From: 20CM-2-55-15 sp964633285
GTDB taxonomy: Bacteria > Acidobacteriota > Terriglobia > 20CM-2-55-15
Direction of reading: 5' to 3'
Length of the DNA stretch: 64,000 bases
Assembly (NCBI GenBank): GCA_964633285.1
Contig: CAZWGA010000029.1
Span: forward strand, 1-64,000
Part shown: piece by piece, positions 24,671 through 33,521 of the stretch
How the letters are laid out: each line of letters starts with the position of its first letter
Position numbering within the stretch: the first letter of the stretch is position 1
Position numbers and translations under genes: made by a program
The notes under the pieces: model-generated
Told to the model about the DNA's origin: nothing
Databases searched by the model: none
Seen by the model: only the letters and a program-made list of their open reading frames with translations

Positions 24671-26075
24671 GTGCAAGTCCAAATGATTCTTCCCGCCCTC
24701 ACCGAAGCGACCAGCCCGTTATTCCGTCCAATCAAATACTCGTTGTTTCCTCCTTTGGGTCTGGCGACTCTTGCCGCATACCTTGATGACAACGACGAAG
24801 TTTCGATCGCCGATGAACACGTTGAGAAGTTGAACCCTGGCAGACCGGCCGGATCTGGTTGTCATTCAGGTGTACATTACTTCAGCAAATCGCGCATACA
24901 GAATCGCGGATGACTATCGCCGCCGCGGGGTTTACGTTGTGCTTGGCGGCTTGCATGTCACTTCGCTCCCACAGGAAGCTGCGGCCCATGCCGACACCAT
25001 ATTCCTGGGTCCCGGTGAAGATACGTGGCCGCAGTTCCTGCGCGATTACAGGGCCGGCCATCCCGCGAAGCTTTATCGATCACAAGAACGTACGCTCGCA
25101 AATCTGCCGCGCATCCGGCGTGATCTCATCAAGCGTCATCTTTATCTCGTCCCGAATTCGATTGTGGTTTCGCGCGGTTGTCCGTATGTCTGCGACTTCT
25201 GTTACAAGGAAGCATTCTTCAAAGGAGGCCGATCGTTTTACACGCAATCGGTGGACAGCGCGCTTGCGGAAATCAATCGGTTGCCCGGCAGGCATCTTTA
25301 TTTTCTCGATGATCATCTTTTCGGAAATCGGCAGTTCGCGTCCGCTCTCTTCGACGGAATGAAGGGCATGGGCCGGCTCTGGCAGGCGGCGGGCACTGTC
25401 AATTCGGTGTTGCAGCCGGATCTGCTGGAGAAGGCCGTTGCCTGCGGTCTTCGCAGCCTCTTTGTAGGATTCGAGACCACCAATCTGAATAATCTGCGGG
25501 GGCAGCGCAAGGTGCAGAACGTTGGTCACGACTACAACGCCGCGGTGCGGCGGCTCCACGATCTGGGCGTCATGGTCAACGGCAGCTTTGTTTTCGGGAT
25601 GGATGACGACGATAGGGATGTTTTCACGCGCACCGTCGACTGGGCCGTCTCGCAAGGCATCGAGACTTCCACCTACCACATCCTGACGCCTTATCCAGGG
25701 ACAGCGCTCCATACCCGAATGACCGAAGAAGCTCGAGTGCTGCACAACAACTGGGACCTCTATGATACGAGGCATGCCGTGTTTCAGCCGACGCGATTGA
25801 CTCCCGAGGAACTCGAGGCCGGATACTGGAAGGCGTACAAGGACTTCTACCGCTGGGGATCCATCCTGCAAGGCGCAAAGTCCAAGACCACTCTCTCCGG
25901 ACTATTACGGCATGCCGGTTACGCGGGAGGCTGGAAGAAATTCGAGCCACTCTGGGATTTCATCATTCGCATTCGGCGAGTAACCTTCATGCTTCCGCTG
26001 CTCGAAACCATTCTGAACGAGTTTGGTAAAAAGCCACATGACGCTGACGCCGAAGTCCAGCCTGCCGTTACGTAA
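24671..26075 (+). pseudogene. B12-binding-domain radical SAM protein, split by a one-base frameshift
   Basis: The first part, from GTG at 24671, reads QMILPALTEATSPLFRPIKY then FPPLGLATLAAYL, the usual opening of cobalamin-binding radical SAM enzymes. It runs out of frame and stops at 24913. The missing continuation is in the next frame: DRPDLVVIQVYITSANRAY, VVLGGLHVTSLPQEA, then the 4Fe-4S/SAM motif RGCPYVCDFCYKEAFF, and on to 26075. Removing one C from CCC at 24835-24837 restores a continuous reading (KLNLADRPDLVV). The product would be about 468 residues. It is either a genuine recent mutation or an assembly error; a programmed +1 shift seems less likely. The substrate is unknown. Confidence 0.8.
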
Positions 26076-26081
26076 TCTCGC

Positions 26082-26108
26082 TCTTTGTGTCTTCGTGTCT
26101 TTGTGCTT
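26082..26108 (+). repeat. Short tandem TCTTTGTG-like repeat
   Basis: Three near-identical units, TCTTTGTG, TCTTCGTG and TCTTTGTG, stand in tandem just after the radical SAM stop and before the next start codon. They lack a stem structure. Similar CTTTGTGTCTTCGTG runs recur between genes in many environmental genomes as far as I recall; no function is assigned. Confidence 0.5.
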
Positions 26109-26119
26109 ATATAGCCGCC

Positions 26120-26548
26120 ATGGAAATTCGAATTTTCTTGTTTATTGCGCTCAGCAGCGTCTCCGTCATATTCAACACGGTTGTCATCTGGTCCCTTTAC
26201 AAGGCGTTCTCCGGCTTGACTTCAAAAGTGACTGAAACGGTGTCCGAATTCGAGAGGAACCGTGAGGCACGAGCCTGGATCGAATCATTGAAGGTGGCAG
26301 CGGAGCAGGCCGTCGCTGTCTCAGCGGCGACGAAGAAGAGCATCACTGATTTCGAACCCATCCTCGAACGAACGCAGGCCAGCTACAGTCGTACTTTGGC
26401 GACTGTTGACGCCAGACTTGAAGCCACGGCCGCAGAAATCACGGCGACAGCCACAAAGATGAGAGACGCCGTTGCGAAGCCAGCTTTTTCATTGATGGCT
26501 TTTGTGGTGGGTATGGCTCGAGTTCTCGGTGAGAACAACGAAGACTAG
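26120..26548 (+). CDS. Single-pass membrane protein with long coiled coil (hypothetical)
   Basis: 142 residues from the ATG at 26120. An upstream in-frame ATG would prefix 11 residues that break up the hydrophobic amino end. Residues about 3-27 (IRIFLFIALSSVSVIFNTVVIWSLY) form a membrane helix. The rest is Ala/Glu/Thr-rich helix with heptad character (about 35-125), then a second weaker hydrophobic stretch (FSLMAFVVGMARVLG). It recalls DUF948-like envelope proteins but I cannot name a family. It converges on galE with a 4-base overlap of stops. Confidence 0.7.
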   Translation: MEIRIFLFIALSSVSVIFNTVVIWSLYKAFSGLTSKVTETVSEFERNREARAWIESLKVAAEQAVAVSAATKKSITDFEPILERTQASYSRTLATVDARLEATAAEITATATKMRDAVAKPAFSLMAFVVGMARVLGENNED

Positions 26549-27516
26549 GCGCGGCGCCGCGTCCAATTCCAGGCCGTTCTCACGATTCCTTCCAGATCGC
26601 TTTGGGATGCCGTCCAATCCAGAAGTTCTTTCGCGCGACCCACGGCTGCGACGAGTTCCGGCGGATCGCCATCGCGTCGAGGCGCTTCACGCACTTTGAA
26701 ATCCCGTCCCGTGACGCGCCGCGCCGTTTCAATAACTTCTCGAACCGAATATCCGCGGCCTGTGCCGAGGTTGATGGCTTGCGATTCCAACTTTCCTTCT
26801 CGCAACTTCTGAAGACCGGCGACGTGGGCTCCGGCGAGATCCGTCACGTGGATGTAATCGCGAAGGCAGGTCCCGTCCGGAGTCGGATAATCCGTCCCAA
26901 GAATGTGAACGTCCGGCCGGATGCCTGCTGCGGCCTGGAGCGCCAGCGGGATCAAATGCGTTTCGGGATCGTGATCTTCGCCGAAGTCGCCATCCGGGTC
27001 CGCGCCGGCGGCGTTGAAATAACGTAACGACAGATACTGCAATCCGTACGCCTCATGAAACCATCGCATGGCCCGTTCGAATGCGAGCTTGGATTCGCCG
27101 TAAGCATTCACGGGATTCTGGGGATGGTCCTCTCGTATCGGTACTTCTCTCGGAACTCCGTACGTCGCGCACGAAGACGAGAAAATCAGGAACTTCACGC
27201 CGGCCTTCTGCATGGCGCGCAGCAGGTTCAATCCGCCGATGAAGTTTGTTTCGTAATACAGTTCAGGGTGCCGCATCGATTCGGCGACGAGCGCCTTCCC
27301 TGCGAAATGCAGCACGCCTTCTACCGGATACTCTGCGAACACGCGCGACACATTCGCGGGATTGCAGACATCGCCTTCGAAAACCGGCGTCCCTTTAACA
27401 AACGAACGATGTCCTGTCGAGTAGTTGTCGAAGATGACTGGCTCAAAGCCGGCGGCCTTAAGCGCCTTCACGGTATGACTCCCAATATAGCCGGCGCCTC
27501 CGGTAACAAGAATCAT
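26545..27516 (-). CDS. galE: UDP-glucose 4-epimerase
   Basis: 323 residues, an extended short-chain dehydrogenase. It has NAD motif TGGAGYIGSHT, the GalE fingerprint VLHFAGKALVAES, catalytic SSSCATYG with YGESK (Tyr-x-x-x-Lys), and ALRYFNAAGA-type LRYFNAAGADPDG. It interconverts UDP-glucose and UDP-galactose for polysaccharide synthesis. It is the last gene of the 29-gene run, starting inside the stop of the decarboxylase gene (4-base overlap). There is no clear terminator before the convergent neighbour. Confidence 0.95.
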   Translation of the reverse strand: MILVTGGAGYIGSHTVKALKAAGFEPVIFDNYSTGHRSFVKGTPVFEGDVCNPANVSRVFAEYPVEGVLHFAGKALVAESMRHPELYYETNFIGGLNLLRAMQKAGVKFLIFSSSCATYGVPREVPIREDHPQNPVNAYGESKLAFERAMRWFHEAYGLQYLSLRYFNAAGADPDGDFGEDHDPETHLIPLALQAAAGIRPDVHILGTDYPTPDGTCLRDYIHVTDLAGAHVAGLQKLREGKLESQAINLGTGRGYSVREVIETARRVTGRDFKVREAPRRDGDPPELVAAVGRAKELLDWTASQSDLEGIVRTAWNWTRRRA

Positions 27517-28457
27517 GATGGATGCTTTCTGAAATAATCGATCGTCTGCCGGAGACCCTCATCGATGCTCACTTCGGGCTGCCATCCCAGAATCGATTTC
27601 GCACGCCCGATATCCGGGCAGCGGACGTGAGGATCATCGACAGGCAGATTTCGATATTCGATGGAGCTCGAGCTTCCCGTCAGAGCGAGAACTTTCGAAG
27701 CCAGATCGCTCACGGTGCGCTCTTCCGGATTTCCGATGTTGAACGGCATTTCCATTTCCGGCGACGGTGAGGCTGTGAGCAGCGCGACAATCCCGCTGAT
27801 GAGGTCTGTGACGTAGCAGAAGCTGCGGGTCTGCCGGCCGTCGCCGTACACTGTGATCGGCTTTCCTTCAAGCGCCTGCACGATAAAGTTTGAAACCACC
27901 CGCCCGTCATTCGGTCTCATTCTCGGACCATAGGTGTTGAAGATCCTGACAATGCGATTGTCCATTTCATGATATCGGCGGTAAGCCATAGTCATCGCTT
28001 CCGCAAATCTTTTGGCTTCGTCGTAAACGCCCCGCGGTCCGATCGGATTCACATTTCCCCAGTACTGCTCGGGTTGCGGATTCAACAAAGGATCACCGTA
28101 AACCTCCGATGTGCTCGCAAGAAGGAAGCGCGCTTTCTTTTCTTTGGCCAGGCCCAATGCTTTATGCGTTCCGAGCGACCCGACCTTTAATGTTTGAATC
28201 GGCATTTCCAGATAGTCCACGGGTGAAGCAGGAGACGCAAAGTGGAGTACAGCATCTAGGGAGCCTTCCACGAAGATGTATTCGGTTACATTGTGTTTGA
28301 TGAATTTGAATTTCGAACTTCCCAGAAGGTGCGCAATGTTCGAAGTACTTCCAGTGAGAAGATTGTCCAGTCCGACAACATCGCAGCCTGTCCCGATCAG
28401 TCGATCGCAAAGATGGCTTCCCAGAAACCCGGCGGCGCCGGTCACCACGACTCTCAT
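27513..28457 (-). CDS. uxs: UDP-glucuronate decarboxylase (UDP-xylose synthase)
   Basis: 314 residues. It has the NAD motif TGAAGFLGSHL, and the Uxs signature HFASPASPVDYLEMPIQTLKVGS (cut here by a few residues in the usual form), STSEVYGDP, RGVYDEAKRFAEA (catalytic Tyr and Lys) and NTYGPRMRPNDGRVVSNF. It converts UDP-glucuronate to UDP-xylose. It directly follows the dehydrogenase that makes its substrate, with a 4-base overlap, so the pair forms a two-step pathway from UDP-glucose in the cytoplasm. Confidence 0.95.
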   Translation of the reverse strand: MRVVVTGAAGFLGSHLCDRLIGTGCDVVGLDNLLTGSTSNIAHLLGSSKFKFIKHNVTEYIFVEGSLDAVLHFASPASPVDYLEMPIQTLKVGSLGTHKALGLAKEKKARFLLASTSEVYGDPLLNPQPEQYWGNVNPIGPRGVYDEAKRFAEAMTMAYRRYHEMDNRIVRIFNTYGPRMRPNDGRVVSNFIVQALEGKPITVYGDGRQTRSFCYVTDLISGIVALLTASPSPEMEMPFNIGNPEERTVSDLASKVLALTGSSSSIEYRNLPVDDPHVRCPDIGRAKSILGWQPEVSIDEGLRQTIDYFRKHPS

Positions 28458-29755
28458 GTTCTTCCCACGCCATAGTAGGTGAATCCAAGCTGCCGTACCG
28501 AAGCCGGATCATAAATATTCCGGCCGTCGAAAATAACCGGCTGGCGCATGAGACTCTTCATGCGTTCAAAGTTCGGATTTCGAAAAGCCTGCCATTCGGT
28601 AATCAACAGGAGCGCGTCGGCGCCTTCGACACATCCGTAGTTGGTCGAAGCAAGCTTTACTCGCGATCCGAAAATCTTCTGTGCTTCATCCATGGCTTCC
28701 GGATCGTAAGCCGTAACCGTTGCGCCCGCAGCCAGAAGCTCTTCAATAATCTTGATGGCCGGCGCGTCGCGCATGTCGTTCGTTCGGGGTTTGAATGAAA
28801 GGCCCCAGGCGGCAATCTGTTTGCCGTGCAGGTTGTTCGCAAAGTGCTGCCGCACTCTGCCGGCAAACCGTGAAGCCTGATCCTGATTCACGGCGTCAAC
28901 CGCTTCGAGAATTTTCATGTCGTAAGAGTGTTCGCGGCCGGTCTGGATCAACGCCCGAATATCTTTGGGGAAACAGCTTCCTCCAAAACCCACACCTGGG
29001 AAAAGAAATGCCGGACCGATGCGGGAATCGGCGGCGAGGCCTTTTCGAATCATGTCGACGTTAGCGCCGACGCGTTCGCAAAGATTCGCGATTTCATTCA
29101 TGATGGAAATGCGCGCCGCGAGAAATACATTCGCGGCATACTTCACCATTTCGGCGGTGCGGACATCCACAAGGAGTATCGGGCTTCCGGTTCGCACAAA
29201 TGGCGCGTAAAGATCCCGCAGGATTTCCGCCGGCCGGGCATCATCCGCGCCCACGATGACGCGATCCGGCTTCATGAAGTCTTCGACGGCCGCACCCTGT
29301 TTAAGAAACTCCGGATTGGATAGAACATCGAACGGATGCCGGGTTTCCTTCCCGATGATCTCTTTCAGACGTTCGCAAGTGCCCACGGGAACCGTGGATT
29401 TCACAACAATCACTTTGTATCGATCCATCGCGCGCCCGATTTGCGAAGCGACGTTGAAGACGGAACTCAAGTCGGCCGCACCGCTGGGCGTCGTCGGCGT
29501 GCCGACCGCAATAAAAATGACGAGTGACTTCTTGACGGCTGCATCGAGATCTGTTGTGAAAGAAAGACGTTCCTCGCGCAGATTCCTTTCGACAATCTCG
29601 GGAAGTCCAGGTTCATAGATCGGGATCGCGCCCCGTTTGAGTTTTTCGATCTTTTCGGCGTCGGAATCGACACAGCAAACGTCATTTCCGCTCTCAGCCA
29701 GACAGCTTCCCGCCACCAGGCCAACGTAACCGGTTCCAATGACTCCAATGTTCAT
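28454..29755 (-). CDS. ugd: UDP-glucose 6-dehydrogenase
   Basis: 433 residues, normal for the family. Rossmann motif GVIGTGYVGLVAG, then FIAVGTPT, the catalytic Cys in PGVGFGGSCFPKDIRAL, and AAWGLSFKPRTNDMRDAPA for UDP-sugar binding. It oxidises UDP-glucose twice to UDP-glucuronate using NAD. It overlaps the next gene (Uxs) by 4 bases and is preceded, also with a 4-base overlap, by a small protein of unknown function. Confidence 0.96.
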   Translation of the reverse strand: MNIGVIGTGYVGLVAGSCLAESGNDVCCVDSDAEKIEKLKRGAIPIYEPGLPEIVERNLREERLSFTTDLDAAVKKSLVIFIAVGTPTTPSGAADLSSVFNVASQIGRAMDRYKVIVVKSTVPVGTCERLKEIIGKETRHPFDVLSNPEFLKQGAAVEDFMKPDRVIVGADDARPAEILRDLYAPFVRTGSPILLVDVRTAEMVKYAANVFLAARISIMNEIANLCERVGANVDMIRKGLAADSRIGPAFLFPGVGFGGSCFPKDIRALIQTGREHSYDMKILEAVDAVNQDQASRFAGRVRQHFANNLHGKQIAAWGLSFKPRTNDMRDAPAIKIIEELLAAGATVTAYDPEAMDEAQKIFGSRVKLASTNYGCVEGADALLLITEWQAFRNPNFERMKSLMRQPVIFDGRNIYDPASVRQLGFTYYGVGRT

Positions 29756-30057
29756 TCAGACTCCAGGTGATCCTCGACAGCGGATCCGACTTTAGTCAGA
29801 AACGTTGCTGAGAACGAGGGTATTGCGCCGATTCCTTCATCCAAAATGATTTTGTCGATGCGATGAATGGGAAAGAACACGGTGGTCGGCTGCACTCCGC
29901 TTTCCTCGCGATTCGTTATATGGTCCATCCAATCGCCAAACGCATTGATATCGATCCCGCGTACTGTGACACCATGTGTCGCAATATCCAGAAGCCGTCC
30001 AAAGAAGCGTTCGCGCGGCGTATGCAGATTCACAATAACGATGGAGTTCAATTTCAT
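29752..30057 (-). CDS. Conserved small protein of unknown function (101 residues)
   Basis: Starts MKLNSIVIVNLHTPRERFFG and continues RLLDIATHGVTVRGIDINAF, with an FFPIHRIDKIILDE stretch before a helical tail. The predicted alternation of strands (IVIVNL, GRLLDIA, GVTVRGI, TVFFPIHRIDKIIL) suggests a small beta barrel, perhaps Sm/PRC-like. That is a guess from pattern, not homology. It has no signal peptide or membrane segment. It sits between the CoA-transferase and UDP-glucose dehydrogenase genes, 4 bases after one and overlapping the other by 4, so it is surely translated. No function can be assigned. Confidence 0.75.
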   Translation of the reverse strand: MKLNSIVIVNLHTPRERFFGRLLDIATHGVTVRGIDINAFGDWMDHITNREESGVQPTTVFFPIHRIDKIILDEGIGAIPSFSATFLTKVGSAVEDHLESE

Positions 30058-30061
30058 CAGG

Positions 30062-30724
30062 CTAGTACCCCATCACGCCGACATCCTGCTCGACAATCAG
30101 TTTTGGCTCCGTCAACTTCTGCAGTTCGTCGATGGTAATCCCGGTGCGAACCTCTTTGAGCACCAGACCTCGGGAGGTGACTTCAATGACACACCATTCC
30201 GTGACGATGGTATCGACAACTTCCACGCCGGTGAGCGGCAGGCTGCACTTCCTGAGGATCTTCGGTTTGTTTTCCTTCGTGGCATGTTCCATGGCGACGA
30301 TCACTCGTTTCGCGCCGGCCACCAGATCCATTGCGCCGCCCATGCCTTTGACCATTTTTCCAGGAATCATCCAGTTTGCGAGGTTCCCGCGTTCGTCGAC
30401 TTCCATGGCGCCGAGAACCGTGAGATCGACGTGACCGCCGCGGATCATTGCAAACGAATCCGCGCTGGAAAAATAGGATGCGCCGGCCACGGCGGTAACT
30501 GTTTCTTTGCCGGCGTTGATGAGATCCGGATCCTCTTCGCCTTCGAACGGAAAAGGCCCGATGCCGAGCAGTCCGTTTTCCGATTGCAAGAGGACTTCGA
30601 TGCCCGGAGGAATGTAGTTGGCGCACAATGTCGGCATTCCAATCCCGAGATTGACGGTGTATCCGTCCTTCAGCTCGCGCGCAATTCGACGCGCGATAAT
30701 TTCACGTTTGGGAAGTTCGCTCAT
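30062..30724 (-). CDS. scoB: 3-oxoacid CoA-transferase, subunit B
   Basis: 220 residues. It starts with REIIARRIARELKDGYTVNLGIGMPTL. The catalytic Glu is in LQSENGLLGIGP (about residue 49). GGHVDLTVLGAMEVDERGNLANWMIPGK is also diagnostic. With subunit A it moves CoA between succinyl-CoA and acetoacetate (or a related acid). It overlaps scoA by 4 bases. Its presence at the end of an amino-acid operon may reflect degradation or re-use of branched carbon, but the substrate is not shown by sequence. Confidence 0.93.
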   Translation of the reverse strand: MSELPKREIIARRIARELKDGYTVNLGIGMPTLCANYIPPGIEVLLQSENGLLGIGPFPFEGEEDPDLINAGKETVTAVAGASYFSSADSFAMIRGGHVDLTVLGAMEVDERGNLANWMIPGKMVKGMGGAMDLVAGAKRVIVAMEHATKENKPKILRKCSLPLTGVEVVDTIVTEWCVIEVTSRGLVLKEVRTGITIDELQKLTEPKLIVEQDVGVMGY

Positions 30725-31431
30725 CGGCCCGTACCATCGCGTTTTCGGACAGTGCGTTTTTCAATGCGCTTGTCATACCCCGGTCCCTGGAAAATGCGCT
30801 GAACGTAAATGGCGGGCGTGTGTACCGAGTCCGGATCGAGCGTTCCGAGTTCGACGAGCTCTTCAACTTCCGCAATCGTGATGCGGCCTGCGGTGGCCAT
30901 CACCGGGTTGAAGTTTCTCGCCGTTTTTCGATACACCAGATTTCCCCACTTATCGCCTTTCCATGCTTTGACGAAAGCGAAGTCCGCGGTCAGCCCTCGT
31001 TCGAAAACGTACATGCGGCCATCAAACTCGCGTGTCTCCTTGCCTTCGGCGACGAGTGTTCCATAACCCGTCGGTGTGAAGAAACCCGCAATGCCCGCGC
31101 CGCCGGCGCGCATTCGCTCAGAGAACGTTCCCTGGGGCACCAGTTCCACTTCGAGTTCGCCGGCCAGAGCCAGTTTTTCGAAAAGGTGATTTTCGCCGAC
31201 GTAAGTTGAAATGATCTTTCGAATCTGACGCGCTTCGAGCAGAAGACCAACGCCCAGGCCATCGATCCCGGCATTGTTACTGATAATGGTGAGGTCCTTG
31301 ACACCCTTCTCACGAGTTGCATGGATAAGATGTTCAGGCAGGCCGCAAAGTCCAAAGCCGCCGACCATGATCGTCGCGCCATCGCGCAAGTCCGCAATGG
31401 CTTCGCGCGCGTCACGCACAACCTTGTTCAT
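30721..31431 (-). CDS. scoA: 3-oxoacid CoA-transferase, subunit A
   Basis: 236 residues. It has the glycine-rich opening TIMVGGFGLCGLPEHLI, NNAGIDGLGVGLLLE and GELEVELVPQGTFSERMRAGGAGI, then FFTPTGYGTLVAEGKE, all typical of the alpha subunit. It overlaps tyrA upstream and scoB downstream by 4 bases each, so the three are translated in a chain. Length is normal and no key motif is missing. Confidence 0.93.
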   Translation of the reverse strand: MNKVVRDAREAIADLRDGATIMVGGFGLCGLPEHLIHATREKGVKDLTIISNNAGIDGLGVGLLLEARQIRKIISTYVGENHLFEKLALAGELEVELVPQGTFSERMRAGGAGIAGFFTPTGYGTLVAEGKETREFDGRMYVFERGLTADFAFVKAWKGDKWGNLVYRKTARNFNPVMATAGRITIAEVEELVELGTLDPDSVHTPAIYVQRIFQGPGYDKRIEKRTVRKRDGTGR

Positions 31432-32201
31432 TGATGGCCCTCACGTTTGAACAGGCTTTCGATTTCATCAAAGTTTCCCGCCTCGATGGAATCCAGAATC
31501 TGTTGAAGCCGTTCAATGAATGATTGCAGCTCCCGCGGCAGGTACCCGGACGTTTTAAAGATATCACGCCAAACATGAAGAGGACTGTTGGCAAGACGCG
31601 TCATCGAACGCAGTCCCGGCCCGGCCATTTCTTTATGAGATGAAGTGTGTCCGGCCAGCACCGTCGAGATCACCTGAGGCAGATGGCTGATCTGCGCTAC
31701 AAGCCGGTCGTGATCCTCCGGAGAAATGACATGAGGTACGGCGCCGACGGCTCCGGCGATATTTTCCATCTCCCGGAGAGCATGGTCCGGCGTGGATTTC
31801 ACCGGGCACAGAAAATAGGGCGAGCCCTTGAAGAGGTCCGCGCTGGCCGCCTCCGGGCCGGATTGTTCGATGCCGGCCATGGGATGGCCGCCCACAAAAG
31901 GAACGTTCAGACGTTCCGCGCGATGGCAAATGGCCACTTTGGTGCTGCCGACATCCGTAACGAGACATTGTTCTGAAGTGAACCGGTCGAGAAGCTTCAG
32001 GATGTCGCCCACCGGAGTTGCAAGGACAGTTAAATCCGCCGGCGCAGGACCTGTTTCATTGATGATGTTGAGACTCTTTGCACGAGCGGCGATCTCAGGG
32101 CGATCCACACCCGTGATGTGTATCGACGGAAACGCCCGCCGGAGCGCCAGAGCGAACGATCCACCGATCAAACCGGTCCCGTAGATGCACACGGTTTTCA
32201 T
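31428..32201 (-). CDS. tyrA: Prephenate dehydrogenase
   Basis: 257 residues, short form without ACT or mutase domain. NAD motif VCIYGTGLIGGSFALAL, then VTDVGSTKVAI and FVGGHPMAGIEQSGPE with the catalytic His, and HDRLVAQISHLPQVIS. It oxidises prephenate to 4-hydroxyphenylpyruvate for tyrosine. The lack of an ACT domain suggests that feedback control sits elsewhere, for instance in DAHP synthase. It follows DAHP synthase by 12 bases. Confidence 0.93.
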   Translation of the reverse strand: MKTVCIYGTGLIGGSFALALRRAFPSIHITGVDRPEIAARAKSLNIINETGPAPADLTVLATPVGDILKLLDRFTSEQCLVTDVGSTKVAICHRAERLNVPFVGGHPMAGIEQSGPEAASADLFKGSPYFLCPVKSTPDHALREMENIAGAVGAVPHVISPEDHDRLVAQISHLPQVISTVLAGHTSSHKEMAGPGLRSMTRLANSPLHVWRDIFKTSGYLPRELQSFIERLQQILDSIEAGNFDEIESLFKREGHQ

Positions 32202-32213
32202 TCGACAACAAAC

Positions 32214-33239
32214 TCACATCATTGCGCGCTGCACCGCTGGAGCGATGATGTTGAGTTGCGACATCAGTTCGCGGAATTGCGCGGGATAAAGGGACTGCGC
32301 TCCATCGCACAACGCAGTCTCGGGAGAATGATGAACTTCGATCAATAGCCCATCGGCTCCTGCTGCGACTGCTGCTCGAGCCATGGGAGCTACTTTGTCG
32401 CGCCGGCCCGTGCCGTGAGAAGGATCGACAAGAATCGGCAGATGCGACAACTTCTTGATTACCGGAATTGCGGAAATATCCAGAGTGTTTCTCGTGTAAT
32501 CCTCAAACGTGCGAATGCCGCGTTCGCACAACATCACATCGTGATTGCCGCCCGACAGGATGTATTCAGCCGACAACAGCCATTCTTCAATCGTGGCCGA
32601 AGGTCCGCGCTTCAACAAAACAGGACGCCGTACTTTCGCCAGTTCTTTCAGCAGATCGAAGTTCTGCATATTCCTCGCGCCGACCTGAAGAATATCGACG
32701 TAGTCGAGAAACATGGGGATCTGTGTTTGATTCATGATCTCGGACACGACGATCAGGTTGTACTTGTCCGCCGCCTGCCGCAGTACCTGCAGGCCTTCCT
32801 CCCCCATTCCCTGAAAGCTGTACGGTGAAGTTCTCGGCTTGAAGGCTCCGCCGCGAAGGACACGAATGCCGCACTCGCCCATGATTCCCGCAAGCGTCAT
32901 GATCTGCGTGTCGCTTTCGACGGTGCACGGTCCGGCCATCATCACAACATCGCGGCCGCCTATTTGAATCTGACGCCCGGGCGGCCCGGCCTTGACGATG
33001 GTGCCTCCGGGTTTGAAGGCGCGGCTCGCCAATTTGTACGACGCCGAGATCTTCACGACTTCGCGCACGCCTTCAAGCAGTTCGATATCCCGCGGATCCA
33101 CGGGCGCGCCGCCAACAGCACCGAGGACGGTGTGCGCGGCACCGGTCGAACGGTGAACATCGAATCCCATTTGAATCAGGCGATCGATGACGCTCTGAAT
33201 CTGCTCTTCTTTCGCCCCTTCATGCATTACAACAACCAT
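32214..33239 (-). CDS. aroF: 3-deoxy-7-phosphoheptulonate (DAHP) synthase, type I with FL domain
   Basis: 341 residues. The amino domain (1-70, MVVVMHEGAKEEQIQSVIDR) is the ferredoxin-like regulatory module of the Thermotoga/Bacillus class. The barrel follows with MMAGPCTVESD, RGGAFKPRTSPYSFQG, LQVGARNMQNF and DPSHGTGRRD (metal and substrate ligands). It condenses PEP and erythrose-4-phosphate, the first shikimate step. In this class the FL domain usually binds Tyr or Phe, so it may be feedback-controlled by the products of its neighbours. It lies 6 bases after a chorismate mutase gene. Confidence 0.95.
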   Translation of the reverse strand: MVVVMHEGAKEEQIQSVIDRLIQMGFDVHRSTGAAHTVLGAVGGAPVDPRDIELLEGVREVVKISASYKLASRAFKPGGTIVKAGPPGRQIQIGGRDVVMMAGPCTVESDTQIMTLAGIMGECGIRVLRGGAFKPRTSPYSFQGMGEEGLQVLRQAADKYNLIVVSEIMNQTQIPMFLDYVDILQVGARNMQNFDLLKELAKVRRPVLLKRGPSATIEEWLLSAEYILSGGNHDVMLCERGIRTFEDYTRNTLDISAIPVIKKLSHLPILVDPSHGTGRRDKVAPMARAAVAAGADGLLIEVHHSPETALCDGAQSLYPAQFRELMSQLNIIAPAVQRAMM

Positions 33240-33245
33240 GAATTC

Positions 33246-33521
33246 TTAATCCTTCTTCTCCCGCTCAACACGTTCAATCCGGCGGCATTCATCGATGATT
33301 CGCTCGAATAATCGCTGCAGACCTTCATCGTCGAGAGGTCCTGGATTCCCGGTCTTGATTCGTTGAAGTATTTCCCGCTCCCGCTCCGGATCGTACACAC
33401 GCAAATCCAGGGCATGTTTGATTCTTCCAATCTCAATCGCGCATTTGGCGCGCTCGTTCAGGAGCTCCACGAGCTTCCTGTCGAGTTCATCGATTTTGCG
33501 CCGCCAGTCCTCGATGCTCAT
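33246..33521 (-). CDS. aroQ: Chorismate mutase, AroQ class
   Basis: 91 residues from the ATG at 33521, which overlaps the trpA stop by 4 bases (ATGA). A longer start lies inside trpA and adds non-homologous residues. The helix IDELDRKLVELLNERAKCAIEIGRIK carries the typical Arg and Lys of the active site, followed by VYDPEREREIL and a last helix. It turns chorismate into prephenate for TyrA. In this position it competes with TrpE/G for chorismate while sharing their mRNA. Confidence 0.93.
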   Translation of the reverse strand: MSIEDWRRKIDELDRKLVELLNERAKCAIEIGRIKHALDLRVYDPEREREILQRIKTGNPGPLDDEGLQRLFERIIDECRRIERVEREKKD

